Shown one piece after another: positions 6,939 through 16,249 of a stretch of DNA of 53,919 nucleotides. The stretch spans positions 1 through 53,919 of the IMG/VR virus record IMGVR_UViG_3300032285_000220. One strand, written 5' to 3'. This stretch comes from a virus. The first letter of the stretch is position 1; every line of letters starts with the position of its first letter. The notes under the pieces are model-generated. The model ran no database searches. It was not told the origin of the DNA and saw only the letters and a list, made by a program, of their open reading frames with translations. The translations under genes were made by a program, and so were the position numbers.

Positions 6939-8066
6939 ATGGCTCTCGTAGTCAAGGATCGGGTACAGGAAAACACCACCACGAGTGGTACGGGTACGCT
7001 TACGCTATCAGGCGCAGTACCTGGGTATCAGACCTTTTCCTCTGCAATAGGTAACGGCAATACTACTTTCTATACTATCTACGATAACGTAGCTCAAAGT
7101 TGGGAAGTAGGTATTGGTACTGTCGGTGCTGGTACTTTAGCTCGTACAACTGTTTTATCTTCTTCTGCTGGTGGTACAACTAAGATTACTTTGGCTGGTA
7201 ATACAGCTTCTGTATTTTGTACATATCCTGCGGAACAATCAGTAAACCTTGACGCTTCAAACAATGTCTCTCCATTAGGTACAATCGCTTCTGGTACTTG
7301 GCAAGGTACAACTGTAGGTGTTGCTTATGGCGGTACAGGAGTTACTGCATCCTCTGGTGCTAACTCTGTAATGTTAAGAGACGCTAATCAAAACGTAGCT
7401 GTTAATAGATTAAATCAAACAAGCAACACAATCACAGCTTCAGGCGGTACTACAACATTAACTGCTGCATCTGCATTTAGCCAAATATTAAATGGCACAG
7501 GTGGGCAAACATTTAGATTACCTGACGCCACTACACTTACCAATACTACAACATTTGAATTTAACAATAATGCTACTGGCACTTTAACAATTGTTGATAA
7601 TGCGAGTGGACCTGTGGGCACAATATCTTCAGGTGGTGCAGCAGCAATTGCTTTATTATCTAATGGTACTGTAGGTGGCACATGGGACGTTCATGCGTAT
7701 ATTCCTGAGAATGTTACTTGGGGTACAAATTCATTAGTTTTAGGTTCAACTGTTATTACAGGCGGAACATGGAATGGAGGTACAATAGGAACTGCTTATG
7801 GAGGTACCGGATTAACCTCTTTCTCTGCAGCTAATTATGCGTTATACTCTACATCATCAAGCACGTTAGTTGCTGGAACTTTACCCATAGCAGCGGGCGG
7901 TACAGGACAAACAACAGCAAATACTGCGTTTAATGCATTAGCACCAAGTCAATCCACGAATAGTGGTAAATATTTAACCACAGATGGCACCAATACTTCA
8001 TGGGCTACTGTAAGTGCAGGTGATCCTACTGGTACTGCATTATTCTTATCAACAATGTTAGGCTAA
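6939..8066 (+). CDS. Tail-fibre-like protein with YGGTG repeats
   Basis: 375 residues. Contains the fibre signature GTWQGTTVGVAYGGTGVTAS (about residue 121 on), repeated as GTWNGGTIGTAYGGTGLTSF (about 279), and a third, shorter AAGGTGQTTANTAFNAL. Such repeats form beta-helical shafts in trimeric tail fibres. The N-terminal VVKDRVQENTTTSGTGTLTL is also seen in fibre-type proteins. Likely a receptor-binding fibre or a fibre shaft, with specificity set by the many genes that follow. Confidence 0.75.
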   Translation: MALVVKDRVQENTTTSGTGTLTLSGAVPGYQTFSSAIGNGNTTFYTIYDNVAQSWEVGIGTVGAGTLARTTVLSSSAGGTTKITLAGNTASVFCTYPAEQSVNLDASNNVSPLGTIASGTWQGTTVGVAYGGTGVTASSGANSVMLRDANQNVAVNRLNQTSNTITASGGTTTLTAASAFSQILNGTGGQTFRLPDATTLTNTTTFEFNNNATGTLTIVDNASGPVGTISSGGAAAIALLSNGTVGGTWDVHAYIPENVTWGTNSLVLGSTVITGGTWNGGTIGTAYGGTGLTSFSAANYALYSTSSSTLVAGTLPIAAGGTGQTTANTAFNALAPSQSTNSGKYLTTDGTNTSWATVSAGDPTGTALFLSTMLG

Positions 8067-8069
8067 ATT

Positions 8070-8393
8070 ATGGCATATACCAATACCTCATATGTATCAA
8101 GAAACGTAGGCACATCGCCTGTATCGTTAACTACTGTAGCTTCCGCTACTACTGCTACGCTGACTAGCTTTGTTGTAGCTAATACAACTACTTCTCCTAT
8201 TACTTGTGATGTTTATGTGACTCGTTCAGCATCTAACTACTACATTGTAAAAGGTGCAACAGTACCTGTAGGTGGCTCATTAGAAGTCATGCAAGGTAAT
8301 AGAATTGTTTTAATTGCAAGTGATTCATTAAGTGTAGTAACAAGCACTGCAGCTTCTGCAGATGTAATAGCATCGGTATTATTAGCGACCTAA
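8070..8393 (+). CDS. Small beta-rich structural protein
   Basis: 107 residues with no charged cluster, Ser/Thr/Val-rich, with VRNVGTSPVSLTTV-like strands and a GGSLEVMQGNRIVLIASDSL segment. The pattern is familiar from small accessory proteins in fibre loci. It lies three bases after one fibre-like gene and one base before another. No enzymatic motif. Probable fibre accessory or minor virion protein. Confidence 0.55.
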   Translation: MAYTNTSYVSRNVGTSPVSLTTVASATTATLTSFVVANTTTSPITCDVYVTRSASNYYIVKGATVPVGGSLEVMQGNRIVLIASDSLSVVTSTAASADVIASVLLAT

Positions 8394-8394
8394 T

Positions 8395-9402
8395 ATGGCA
8401 TTCATTGGAAATACAAATATAACCCAAAGTTTTACACCAGCCATTGATTACTTCAGTGGTAATGGTTCTTCTACGGCATTTACTTTATCACGCCCAGTAG
8501 CTTCTGTTGCACAAGTACAAGTTCATATTGATAACGTAGCTCAAAATCCTTCAACAGCTTATACCGTATCTGGCAATACCATAACATTCACAAGTGCACC
8601 ATTAAGTGGCACTAACAATATTTATGTTTACTACACAAGTCCTATTACTCAAGTTATTCAGCCAAGTCAAGGTACTGTAGGAACTTCTCAATTAAATACA
8701 ACAGGAACTGCTTCATCGTCTACGTATCTTCGTGGCGATATGGCTTGGTCTACAATAGATGCATTACCAAGTCAATCTGGGAATAGTGGAAAATATCTAA
8801 CTACTAATGGATCAACAGCTTCATGGGGCAGTACGACAGGCTCAGGTAATGTTGTTTTAGCAACAAGCCCTACATTAGTTACACCCACTATTTCTGGTAA
8901 TGTAACTGGATTAACATCAGCTAGTTTGCCAACAGGCTCTGTATTACAAGTAGTAAGTACAACTAAGTCTGATACTTGGTCAGCATCATTACCAAACTGG
9001 GCAGATATTACTGGTATGTCTTTATCAATTACGCCATCAAGTGCATCAAATAAAATACTCGTCATAGTTAATTTATCATTTATGGTGACTGACGGTGCTG
9101 CTCATGGTTATAGACTAGTAAGAAATTCTACTCCCATCTCTATTGCTGATGCAGCGGGTTCTAGACCTTTGTTTTCTGGTATGGTACAAGATGGTAATAT
9201 TAATACAAGTTTTATATTAAACTCAGCCACAACTTATTTAGATTCGCCAGCAACAACATCTGCTACTACGTATAAATTACAAGCGTTCGCTACATATTCA
9301 GCTGCCATGTTTTATGTAAATTTATCAGCTGCAGATAGAAATGCTTCACAATATGATGGTAGAACTGTATCATCAATTACAGCTATGGAGATAAAAGGAT
9401 AA
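8395..9402 (+). CDS. Tail-fibre-like protein
   Basis: 335 residues. The N-terminal FSGNGSSTAFTLSRPVASVA followed by VQVHIDNVAQNPSTAYTVSG is a module I recognise from phage fibres. The middle carries LPSQSGNSGKYLTTNGSTAS, also present near the C-terminus of the 6939 gene (PSQSTNSGKYLTTDGTN). The C-terminal half is a separate beta-rich domain (from about residue 180) that may bind receptor. Ends with TAATG into the next gene. Confidence 0.7.
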   Translation: MAFIGNTNITQSFTPAIDYFSGNGSSTAFTLSRPVASVAQVQVHIDNVAQNPSTAYTVSGNTITFTSAPLSGTNNIYVYYTSPITQVIQPSQGTVGTSQLNTTGTASSSTYLRGDMAWSTIDALPSQSGNSGKYLTTNGSTASWGSTTGSGNVVLATSPTLVTPTISGNVTGLTSASLPTGSVLQVVSTTKSDTWSASLPNWADITGMSLSITPSSASNKILVIVNLSFMVTDGAAHGYRLVRNSTPISIADAAGSRPLFSGMVQDGNINTSFILNSATTYLDSPATTSATTYKLQAFATYSAAMFYVNLSAADRNASQYDGRTVSSITAMEIKG

Positions 9403-9677
9403 TGAACCATAAAGCTATATATAAACTATATCCACAAGTAGTCATGGTAGATGACACTGCCGGTGCATTTGATAAAGACGGAAATGAAGTTGAAATTGAT
9501 TTAGAGTTAGTAAATGCTTGGATTGATCCGGAGGCATATAAATACAAAAGATCTGCAGAATATCCATCTATTCAAGACCAACTTGATATGCAATATTGGG
9601 ATAAAATAAACGGAACCAATAATTGGGAAGCATTAATTACAGAACTAAAAGAAAAGTATCCAAAAGGAGTTAGATAA
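9402..9677 (+). CDS. Small fibre-locus protein, XkdW-like
   Basis: 91 residues. The sequence IYKLYPQVVMVDDTAGAFDK, the block YKRSAEYPSIQDQLDMQYWD, and the ending ELKEKYPKGVR match the XkdW-like small proteins found beside tail fibres, whose function is unsettled (accessory or chaperone-like). It shares the initial YKLY with the 12504 small protein. TAATG overlap upstream; the next gene starts directly after its stop. Confidence 0.65.
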   Translation: MNHKAIYKLYPQVVMVDDTAGAFDKDGNEVEIDLELVNAWIDPEAYKYKRSAEYPSIQDQLDMQYWDKINGTNNWEALITELKEKYPKGVR

Positions 9678-9959
9678 ATGGCACATTTTGCAAAAGTAGT
9701 AGACGGTAAGGTTACACAGGTCATCGTGGCTGAACCAGAATTTTTTGATACATTCGTAGATTCAAGTCCTGGCACTTGGTTACAAACTTCATATAATACT
9801 CATGGTAATCAACACCCAGAAGATAGACCTTTAAGAGGTAACTATGCTGGTATTGGTTATACATATGATTCAGTGAATGATGTATTCTACGCACCAAAAC
9901 CAAGTGACACAGCAGTGTTAAACGAAACAACATGGTTATGGGAAGAACCTGAGGCTTAA
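9678..9959 (+). CDS. Small fibre-associated protein
   Basis: 93 residues. FAKVVDGKVTQVIVAEPEFF, GTWLQTSYNTHGNQHP and the GIGYTYDSVNDVFYAPKP block are well known from T4-like cyanophages and other aquatic phages, where the protein is of unknown function and sits near tail genes. The ending NETTWLWEEPE is also typical. Probably a virion or fibre accessory protein. Confidence 0.65.
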   Translation: MAHFAKVVDGKVTQVIVAEPEFFDTFVDSSPGTWLQTSYNTHGNQHPEDRPLRGNYAGIGYTYDSVNDVFYAPKPSDTAVLNETTWLWEEPEA

Positions 9960-9961
9960 TA

Positions 9962-10990
9962 ATGCCAATTAGTCAAATCATCACTAACAGTATTGCATCG
10001 GGACAAACAATTACCAACCCAACCATTTCTGGGTATATGAATCTTCCAACTTGGACAACAGCTACACGTCCCTCAAGTCCTGTTGCAGGAACTCAAGGTT
10101 ATAACACAACCACTGGAACCGTAGAATATTATTCAAGTGTAGATAGTGCATGGCATACAGTATCAAATGTATCTACAGGACCTTATTCAGCAGATTATTT
10201 AGTTGTAGCAGGTGGCGGTGCTGGAGGATCTCAAGAATCTGGCGGTGGTGGCGGTGCTGGTGGTCTATTAACAGGTACAGCTACGTTAACTGCAGGAGTA
10301 GTATATACAGCTACAGTAGGTGCTGGAGGTGCTGGATCAAGCAGTGGAGCTGTAAGAAATAATGGGTCAAATTCTGTATTAAGTGGAACAGGAATAACTA
10401 CAGTAACTTGTATTGGTGGTGGAGCTGGTGGTAATCAAAGCAATACTCCTCCTGGAAACTCTGGTGGTTCTGGAGGTGGATGCTCATATGCGTCTGGCGG
10501 GTCAGCTGGTGGATCTGGCACTACAGGACAAGGTTATGCTGGAGGTAGTCATACAGGAAATGCATATGGGTGTGGAGCAGGGGGTGGAGGATCATCATCT
10601 GTAGGTGTGAATGCAACTACAAACTCAGGTGCAAATGGTGGGTCAGGAACTTCATCTTCTATTACTGGTTCAGCAGTATCTTATGCAGGTGGTGGAGGTG
10701 GTGGTTCTAACGGAGGAACGACAGGTGTAGGTACAGGACAAGCTGGCGGTGGTAATGGTGCTTATAATGGAGGAGCACAGGCTGGTTCAGCTACTGCAAA
10801 TAGTGGTTCTGGTGGTGGCGGAGCAGGTTATACACCAACTGCAACATCAGGTTCAGGTGGTTCAGGTGTTGTTATTTTATCAATTCCTACATCAAGATAC
10901 ACAGGTACAACTACAGGTTCACCAACAATTACAACAAGCGGTTCTAATACAATTATTAAATTTACATCTTCTGGAACATATACAGCATGA
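9962..10990 (+). CDS. Gly-rich receptor-binding-type protein, copy 1
   Basis: 342 residues. N-terminal LPTWTTATRPSSPVAGTQGY module, then from about residue 78 a long polyglycine region with many GGGGGAGG-like runs, then the terminal NTIIKFTSSGTYTA. Glycine-rich sandwiches of this kind form the receptor-binding heads of T-even gp38-type adhesins. This is an analogy, not a demonstrated homology. A shorter paralogue lies at 12671-13525 with the same N-terminal and C-terminal modules. Confidence 0.65.
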   Translation: MPISQIITNSIASGQTITNPTISGYMNLPTWTTATRPSSPVAGTQGYNTTTGTVEYYSSVDSAWHTVSNVSTGPYSADYLVVAGGGAGGSQESGGGGGAGGLLTGTATLTAGVVYTATVGAGGAGSSSGAVRNNGSNSVLSGTGITTVTCIGGGAGGNQSNTPPGNSGGSGGGCSYASGGSAGGSGTTGQGYAGGSHTGNAYGCGAGGGGSSSVGVNATTNSGANGGSGTSSSITGSAVSYAGGGGGGSNGGTTGVGTGQAGGGNGAYNGGAQAGSATANSGSGGGGAGYTPTATSGSGGSGVVILSIPTSRYTGTTTGSPTITTSGSNTIIKFTSSGTYTA

Positions 10991-12507
10991 GTTATATAGG
11001 TAACAGCCCAATATCACAAGCATTTGTCACAGACCAATTTAGTGGTACTGGGTCTCAAACTGCGTTCACAATGTCAGTGGCTCCGGCTAATACTGCGTCA
11101 TGTATCGTGGCTGTATCTGGTGTTCTTCAAGACCCAAGTACTTACTCAGTATCAGGCACAACCCTAACATTCTCAGTAGCGCCACCAACTGGTACGGGAA
11201 ATATCTCCGTGCGCTATTTAGGCATTCCTGCAACAGGAGTGACCACAACAGCCTATAGAACGGTAACAGAATTCACAGCAACAGCATCACAAACTACATT
11301 CACACCACCTTCATACACAGTTGGCTTCTTAAATGTATATAGAAACGGTGTCTTACTAGGTTCAGCTGATTACACAGCATCAAACGGAACAACAGTAGTA
11401 TTAGCTACAGGATGTATCGTAGGAGACTTAGTCACTACAGAATCATTCTTAGTATCATCAGTGCTTAATGCTATACCTAATACAACAGGATCTATATCAA
11501 GTAGTAACTTACCTGCTGGTTTAACAATTACTACACCAACTTTAACTTCACCAGCTATTACAGGAACACCGACTGTAGGTGGACAAAACCTTACACCATA
11601 TACAATGAAGAATAGGTTTATTAATGGAGGTATGGCTATTTCTCAAAGAAACGGAACTTCAAGTGCTTCATTTTCTGCTGGTGCTATTACATATGGCGTA
11701 GATAGATTCTTTTTATATCCAACTGGAGCAGCGGTTACTGGACAACAAGTTACAGGAACAAATACAGGAACAGGATATGCTTTTAGAATTACTGGTGCAA
11801 CTGGAAATACTGCTTGTAACTTTTCTCAAAGAATTGAAAATTTAAACACATTAGATTTAAATAGTACATCAGTAACTATAAGCTTTAAAGCATATGCCTC
11901 TACATCAATTAGTAATATACAAGTAGCGGCATTTTGTGGCACTTCTGCAAATACTGGATATGGATCAGGAAGCAATGCTTTTTCTTCAATATTTTCTTTA
12001 TCTTCTGGATTAAATACCATATCTCAAACAATTACTTTACCTGCTACAGCATCTAATGGATTTGAATTGGCAATAGGATTTGGTTCTGGTATAGGTAATG
12101 GAGTTACAGTTGATATATCAAATGTTCAACTAGAAGTAGGTTCATACGCAACTCCTTTTGAGTGGAGACCTTATGGTATGGAGTTACAGTTGTGTCAGAG
12201 GTATTTGCCAGCTTTTGGAGGAAATGGTACTGGTGGTGAATATTTTGGATATAGTTACACTACAAATGGTTCTGTTATATTTTTCCCATTTCCAGTATTG
12301 GCAAGAACAGCACCTACATCATTGACTACTACAGGTACCTTTACTGGTTATAATGCTGCTAATTCATCATCGTCAGCTACATTTGGATTTAATACTGCAG
12401 ATTCATTATGTGCATCAGTAATATCCAACTTTACTTCTACATCAGGAACTCCATCAAGAGTTAATTTGGGAGCAGGAAGAGTATTTTTTAATGGATGTGA
12501 ACTATGA
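10987..12507 (+). CDS. Tail-fibre protein, module copy 1
   Basis: 506 residues, started by an ATGA overlap. The N-terminus (FSGTGSQTAFTMSVAPANTA) resembles that of the 8395 gene. A second fibre module begins at about residue 94. From about 208 comes the widespread fibre domain starting KNRFINGGMAISQRNGTSS and including the VQLEVGSYATPFEWRPYGME, LCQRY hallmark; a variable C-terminal domain follows. The KNRxINGxM...TPFExR...CQRY domain recurs in the gene at 15146. Confidence 0.75.
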   Translation: MSYIGNSPISQAFVTDQFSGTGSQTAFTMSVAPANTASCIVAVSGVLQDPSTYSVSGTTLTFSVAPPTGTGNISVRYLGIPATGVTTTAYRTVTEFTATASQTTFTPPSYTVGFLNVYRNGVLLGSADYTASNGTTVVLATGCIVGDLVTTESFLVSSVLNAIPNTTGSISSSNLPAGLTITTPTLTSPAITGTPTVGGQNLTPYTMKNRFINGGMAISQRNGTSSASFSAGAITYGVDRFFLYPTGAAVTGQQVTGTNTGTGYAFRITGATGNTACNFSQRIENLNTLDLNSTSVTISFKAYASTSISNIQVAAFCGTSANTGYGSGSNAFSSIFSLSSGLNTISQTITLPATASNGFELAIGFGSGIGNGVTVDISNVQLEVGSYATPFEWRPYGMELQLCQRYLPAFGGNGTGGEYFGYSYTTNGSVIFFPFPVLARTAPTSLTTTGTFTGYNAANSSSSATFGFNTADSLCASVISNFTSTSGTPSRVNLGAGRVFFNGCEL

Positions 12508-12674
12508 TTTATAAACTATACAAAACACTTAATAATCAAGATGCAGCTATTGGTACTAATGAAGATGGCTCAACAGTAAGTTTTTTATTTGACGAAGATA
12601 ACACCGATTACCAACAATATTTAAAATGGTTAGAAGCAGGTAATGAACCTTTACCAGCAGAGGAAACACAATGA
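12504..12674 (+). CDS. Small fibre-module protein, 56 residues, copy 1
   Basis: Found by reading the gap between two fibre genes: ATG overlaps the upstream stop (ATGA), and its own TGA overlaps the next ATG (ATGA). The sequence starts MIYKLYKTLNNQDAAIG and ends DYQQYLKWLEAGNEPLPAEE. The ending is nearly identical to that of the small gene at 16250 (DYQAYLKWVSEGNEPLPADE), and both follow fibre genes with the same domain. It may be a fibre accessory or folding helper. Confidence 0.8.
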   Translation: MIYKLYKTLNNQDAAIGTNEDGSTVSFLFDEDNTDYQQYLKWLEAGNEPLPAEETQ

Positions 12675-13525
12675 CAAGAGCCGTAAACGTATCATCTTTT
12701 ACACCTACATCTTGGACAACAGCAACCCGTCCAGCTTCGCCTAATACGGGGCAGATGGGATATAACACAACAACAAATGCGATGGAGTATTATAATGGGT
12801 CAACTTGGAATGGATTAGGTTCAAACTCATACGCTTATGCAGCTACAGTTTTAACTGTGGGTGGTGGAGGTGGCTCTACTGGTGGTACTGGAGGAGTTAA
12901 TTATGGTGCAGGTGGTGCTGGTGGTGTATTAAGATCATCAAGTATAAACTTAATTTTAGGTACAGTTTATACAGCTACTGTAGGCGCAGGTGGAACAGGT
13001 ACAACTTCTGGAACTCCTCAATCTGGAGGAACATCATCATTTACAGGGGCTACAAGCGCTACAGGTGGTAATGGTGCAGCAAGTTCAAGTTTTGCTGGAG
13101 GCAGTAATGCTGATTATTCTGGAGCAGCTGGACCTGGAGGAACTGCTTCAGGTGGTGGTGCTGGTGCTGGGGCTAATGGATCTAGTTCAACTGGTGGAGC
13201 GGGAGCAGCATCGTCTATTACAGGATCTTCGATAACATATGGAGGCGGCGGTGGTGGTATCATTGGAGGTGCTGGAGGCGCTGGAGGCGCTGGAGGTGGA
13301 GGTGCAGGTAATGGTTCAGGTGCTGGAACGAATGGTACAACGAATTTAGGTGGAGGCGCTGGAGGTTCAGCTTCTGGTACATTTGCAAATGGTGGATCAG
13401 GTGTAGTGATTATTTCTGTCCCAACAGCATCTTATTCAGGCACAACTACAGGAAGCCCAACCGTGACAACATCAGGAAGTAATACTATAATTAAGTTCAC
13501 AAGCTCAGGATCATATACAGCATAA
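12671..13525 (+). CDS. Gly-rich receptor-binding-type protein, copy 2
   Basis: 284 residues and paralogous to the gene at 9962: the same WTTATRPxSP...GYNTTT N-terminal module, a polyglycine centre (about residues 60-240, GGGGGIIGGAGGAGGAGGGG) and the same NTIIKFTSSGSYTA end. The centre differs strongly from copy 1 while the ends are conserved, as expected for diversifying receptor-binding surfaces. Joined to the 56-residue gene by ATGA. Confidence 0.65.
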   Translation: MTRAVNVSSFTPTSWTTATRPASPNTGQMGYNTTTNAMEYYNGSTWNGLGSNSYAYAATVLTVGGGGGSTGGTGGVNYGAGGAGGVLRSSSINLILGTVYTATVGAGGTGTTSGTPQSGGTSSFTGATSATGGNGAASSSFAGGSNADYSGAAGPGGTASGGGAGAGANGSSSTGGAGAASSITGSSITYGGGGGGIIGGAGGAGGAGGGGAGNGSGAGTNGTTNLGGGAGGSASGTFANGGSGVVIISVPTASYSGTTTGSPTVTTSGSNTIIKFTSSGSYTA

Positions 13526-13534
13526 GGATAAACT

Positions 13535-13747
13535 ATGGCATTAACTAAAGTACAAGCAGCAATGATAGGTGGAACAGCGGGCACTCAAGCCTTTGCTCCA
13601 GGCGTACCTATTTATGAAAATACTTTATCTATATCTACAAGTTACACAATTTCATCAGGTTCTTCAGCCATGTCTGTAGGTCCTATAACAATTAATTCAG
13701 GTGTGGCAGTGACTGTACCTGCAGGGAGCAAGTGGGCGGTATTATGA
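13535..13747 (+). CDS. Small fibre-locus protein
   Basis: 70 residues, ALTKVQAAMIGGTAGTQAFA at the start and a beta-type body (ISTSYTISSGSSAMSVGPIT). The TKVQAAMIGG start is a common short N-terminal peptide of phage fibre proteins. AAGGATAA precedes the ATG. The next gene overlaps its stop by ATGA. It could be a detached fibre N-terminal module. Confidence 0.55.
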   Translation: MALTKVQAAMIGGTAGTQAFAPGVPIYENTLSISTSYTISSGSSAMSVGPITINSGVAVTVPAGSKWAVL

Positions 13748-14301
13748 GTTCAATTACACTTAATGGCGATATTTCAGGACAAGCTATAATTCAGGCTCCA
13801 AGTGTAGCAGGTACTCCTACGCTTACACTTCCTACAACAAGTGGTACTTTTTTAACAACAGCTAATACATTTGCAAATAGTGGTGGGCCTACATTTAGTG
13901 CATATCCAAGTGGTGTTCAGTCAATACCAAATTTAACATGGACTAAATTAGCTTTTCAAGTAGAAGAATGGGATACAGCAAACTGTTTTGATAATACTAC
14001 TAATTATAGATTTACACCTAATGTAGCTGGATATTACCAACTTAATGGTGGAGTTCAATGGTCTGGTGCAACATTTGCTGGTGAGAACGGAATACAATTT
14101 TATAAAAATGGTAGTGGATGGAAAACTACCCAAGATTTAAACGCAGCTGCTTATGGTGTTTCAGGCTCATGTTTAGTTTATTTAAATGGCACAACTGATT
14201 ATGTTGAGATGTATGTTATCCAAGGTTCAGGTGGAGCTAAAAATACCTATGCTGGAACACAATCTACATTTTTCCAAGCAGCAATGATTAGGGGAGCATA
14301 A
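13744..14301 (+). CDS. C1q-like fibre/head-fibre protein
   Basis: 185 residues. I place the start at the ATG at 13744 (ATGA overlap) rather than an in-frame GTG at 13732. After a fibre-type linker (TLTLPTTSGTFLTTANTF), the C-terminal 130 residues read FSAYPSGVQSIPNLTWTKLA, a FTPNVAGYYQLNGGVQW strand region, then QFYKNGSGW and a final TFFQAAMIRGA. This is the layout of C1q/TNF-like jelly-roll domains, which trimerise and bind ligands. Probably a receptor-binding tip. Confidence 0.65.
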   Translation: MSSITLNGDISGQAIIQAPSVAGTPTLTLPTTSGTFLTTANTFANSGGPTFSAYPSGVQSIPNLTWTKLAFQVEEWDTANCFDNTTNYRFTPNVAGYYQLNGGVQWSGATFAGENGIQFYKNGSGWKTTQDLNAAAYGVSGSCLVYLNGTTDYVEMYVIQGSGGAKNTYAGTQSTFFQAAMIRGA

Positions 14302-15146
14302 TGGCATCAACGATTAACGCAACAACAAGTTCAGGCATAGTTACCACAGCGGATAACACAGGTTCATTACAGCTTCAAACAACAGGTACAACTGCGCTTA
14401 CTGTTGATACATCACAGAATGTAAGTATTGGCACATTATCAAGTAATGGAAGATTAACCGTTCAATCTGCAGGAACAAGCACTACTGCAGGAGCAAATAT
14501 AGTTGCAAGATTTCAAACCAATGGATCTGGTTACGATTCTTCTATTCAATTTTCAGACAATGTAGCCAATTCTGCTGTCATAAGTATGACAAGTGGGGCG
14601 TTAAACTTTATATCTAATGGTGTTCAATATGCAAAAATAGACTCTAGTGGTAGAGTGTTAATTAATACTACAAGTACAACTGGTGGTGGTGTTACTGCGG
14701 GATTAATGAATTTAGTATCTTCAGCAGATTTTGGTATCGTATTAAGTATGCCATCTGGCAATTATCAAGCAATGAGATTTGTAGATGGAACTACAGCTGT
14801 TGGTTCTATTAATTTAACAACATCTTCTACAACTTACGGAACTTCATCTGATTACAGATTAAAAGAAAACATTGCACCAATGACAGGTGCATTGGATAAA
14901 GTGGCACAACTTAAACCTGTTATATATACATGGAAAGCAGATAATACTACAGGTCAAGGTTTTATTGCTCATGAACTTCAAGAAATTATACCAGATGCAG
15001 TTGTGGGTGAAAAAGATGCAGTCAATGAAGATGGTTCTATAAGACCACAAAGTATAGATACATCATTCCTAGTAGCAACTCTAACAGCCGCCATTCAAGA
15101 ACTAAAAGCAGAATTAGATGAATTAAAAGCAAAGGTAGGTAAATAA
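14301..15146 (+). CDS. Fibre/spike protein with S74 self-cleaving chaperone
   Basis: 281 residues. Residues 1-175 are a beta-rich fibre body (LTVDTSQNVSIGTLSSNGR). From about 182 the protein has the peptidase S74 (endosialidase intramolecular chaperone) domain: the SDYRLKENI motif at 183-191 with the Ser-Asp-x-Arg-x-Lys catalytic core, GQGFIAHELQEIIPDAVVGE (218-237), and a C-terminal coiled coil (AAIQELKAELDELKAKVG). In this family the chaperone helps trimer folding and then cuts itself off before Ser183. TAATG overlaps at both ends. Confidence 0.85.
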   Translation: MASTINATTSSGIVTTADNTGSLQLQTTGTTALTVDTSQNVSIGTLSSNGRLTVQSAGTSTTAGANIVARFQTNGSGYDSSIQFSDNVANSAVISMTSGALNFISNGVQYAKIDSSGRVLINTTSTTGGGVTAGLMNLVSSADFGIVLSMPSGNYQAMRFVDGTTAVGSINLTTSSTTYGTSSDYRLKENIAPMTGALDKVAQLKPVIYTWKADNTTGQGFIAHELQEIIPDAVVGEKDAVNEDGSIRPQSIDTSFLVATLTAAIQELKAELDELKAKVGK

Positions 15147-16249
15147 TGTCTCTTATCATTGACGGAACCAATGGCGTTACCTTTAACGACTCATCTCTAC
15201 AAGGAGCTGCAGCGTCACCTTATGTGCTAAAGAACCGTATTATAAATGGTGACATGAGGATAGACCAAAGAAATGCTGGTGCATCGACAACTCCTACTTT
15301 AGATCAAACATATACTTTAGATAGATGGGCTGCTGGTTTAAGTGCTGGTTCAAAATATAGCGTGCAACAAAATGCAGGTTCTGTAACGCCTCCATCTGGA
15401 TTTACTAATTATTTAGGTGTAACTTCTTTATCTTCTTATACAGTTGGTGCATCTGATTATTTTTATATTAATCAAAGAATTGAAGGATATAATGTTTCTG
15501 ATTTAGCTTACGGAACTGCATCAGCAAAAACAATAACACTTTCATTTTGGGTTCGTAGCTCTCTTACAGGAACATTTGGTGGTTCTGTTTTTAACGCAAA
15601 TAGTAGTTATACTTATCCATTTACATATACCATATTAGCAGCTAATACATGGGAACAAAAGTCAATAACTATTGCTGGAGATACTGCACGCGCTTTAGCA
15701 ACAACAAATGGTCTTGGTTTTTTAGTTTCATTTGGATTAGGAGCTGGTTCTACTTATAGTGCAACTGCTGGTTCTTGGCAATCAGGGCTTTTTGTTTCAG
15801 CTACAGGTGCAACATCAGTCGTAGGCACTAACGGAGCTACCTTCTACATCACAGGTGTACAACTAGAAATAGGCACATCAGCAACACCGTTTGAACGCAG
15901 ACTTTATAATCAAGAATTGGCTAATTGTCAGAGGTATTATTGGAAAAATATAGTAACAGTAGCAAATGCAGGATTTGGACTTGTGGGGGCTTTTAGCAGT
16001 ACAACAACTTTATATTGCTCTATTCAATACCCTGTTCCAATGAGAACAGCTCCAACTATAACACAATCAGGAACTAGTATAGCAAATGGAGCTGTGGGTT
16101 CTGTGGTAACAAGTATTCCAGGAGCAACTATAGGAGCTAATGGAGCAGTGATTGGATTTACTGCTGGAGCATCATTTACAATAGGACAAGGTGGATATGT
16201 ATATGGACCAACAATTGGTAATTATGTAGATTACACAGCGGAGTTATAA
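15146..16249 (+). CDS. Tail-fibre protein, module copy 2
   Basis: 367 residues. It begins SLIIDGTNGVTFNDSSLQGA, a common fibre N-terminal module, followed at about residue 28 by KNRIINGDMRIDQRNAGAS and at about 235-265 by VQLEIGTSATPFERRLYNQE and CQRYY. This is the same domain as residues 208-400 of the gene at 10987, followed by a variable C-terminal domain. A small gene with the GNEPLPA ending follows directly, as with copy 1. Confidence 0.75.
   Translation: MSLIIDGTNGVTFNDSSLQGAAASPYVLKNRIINGDMRIDQRNAGASTTPTLDQTYTLDRWAAGLSAGSKYSVQQNAGSVTPPSGFTNYLGVTSLSSYTVGASDYFYINQRIEGYNVSDLAYGTASAKTITLSFWVRSSLTGTFGGSVFNANSSYTYPFTYTILAANTWEQKSITIAGDTARALATTNGLGFLVSFGLGAGSTYSATAGSWQSGLFVSATGATSVVGTNGATFYITGVQLEIGTSATPFERRLYNQELANCQRYYWKNIVTVANAGFGLVGAFSSTTTLYCSIQYPVPMRTAPTITQSGTSIANGAVGSVVTSIPGATIGANGAVIGFTAGASFTIGQGGYVYGPTIGNYVDYTAEL

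Noticed and set aside
10200-10870. Gly-codon repeats as a CRISPR or satellite array
   Set aside because: The repeats are degenerate, in frame and without regular spacers; they encode polyglycine.
10150-11003. Open frames with Leu/Val/Gln- or Cys/Trp-rich products in the polyglycine genes
   Set aside because: They are out-of-frame readings of GGT/GGA repeats in the adhesin genes.
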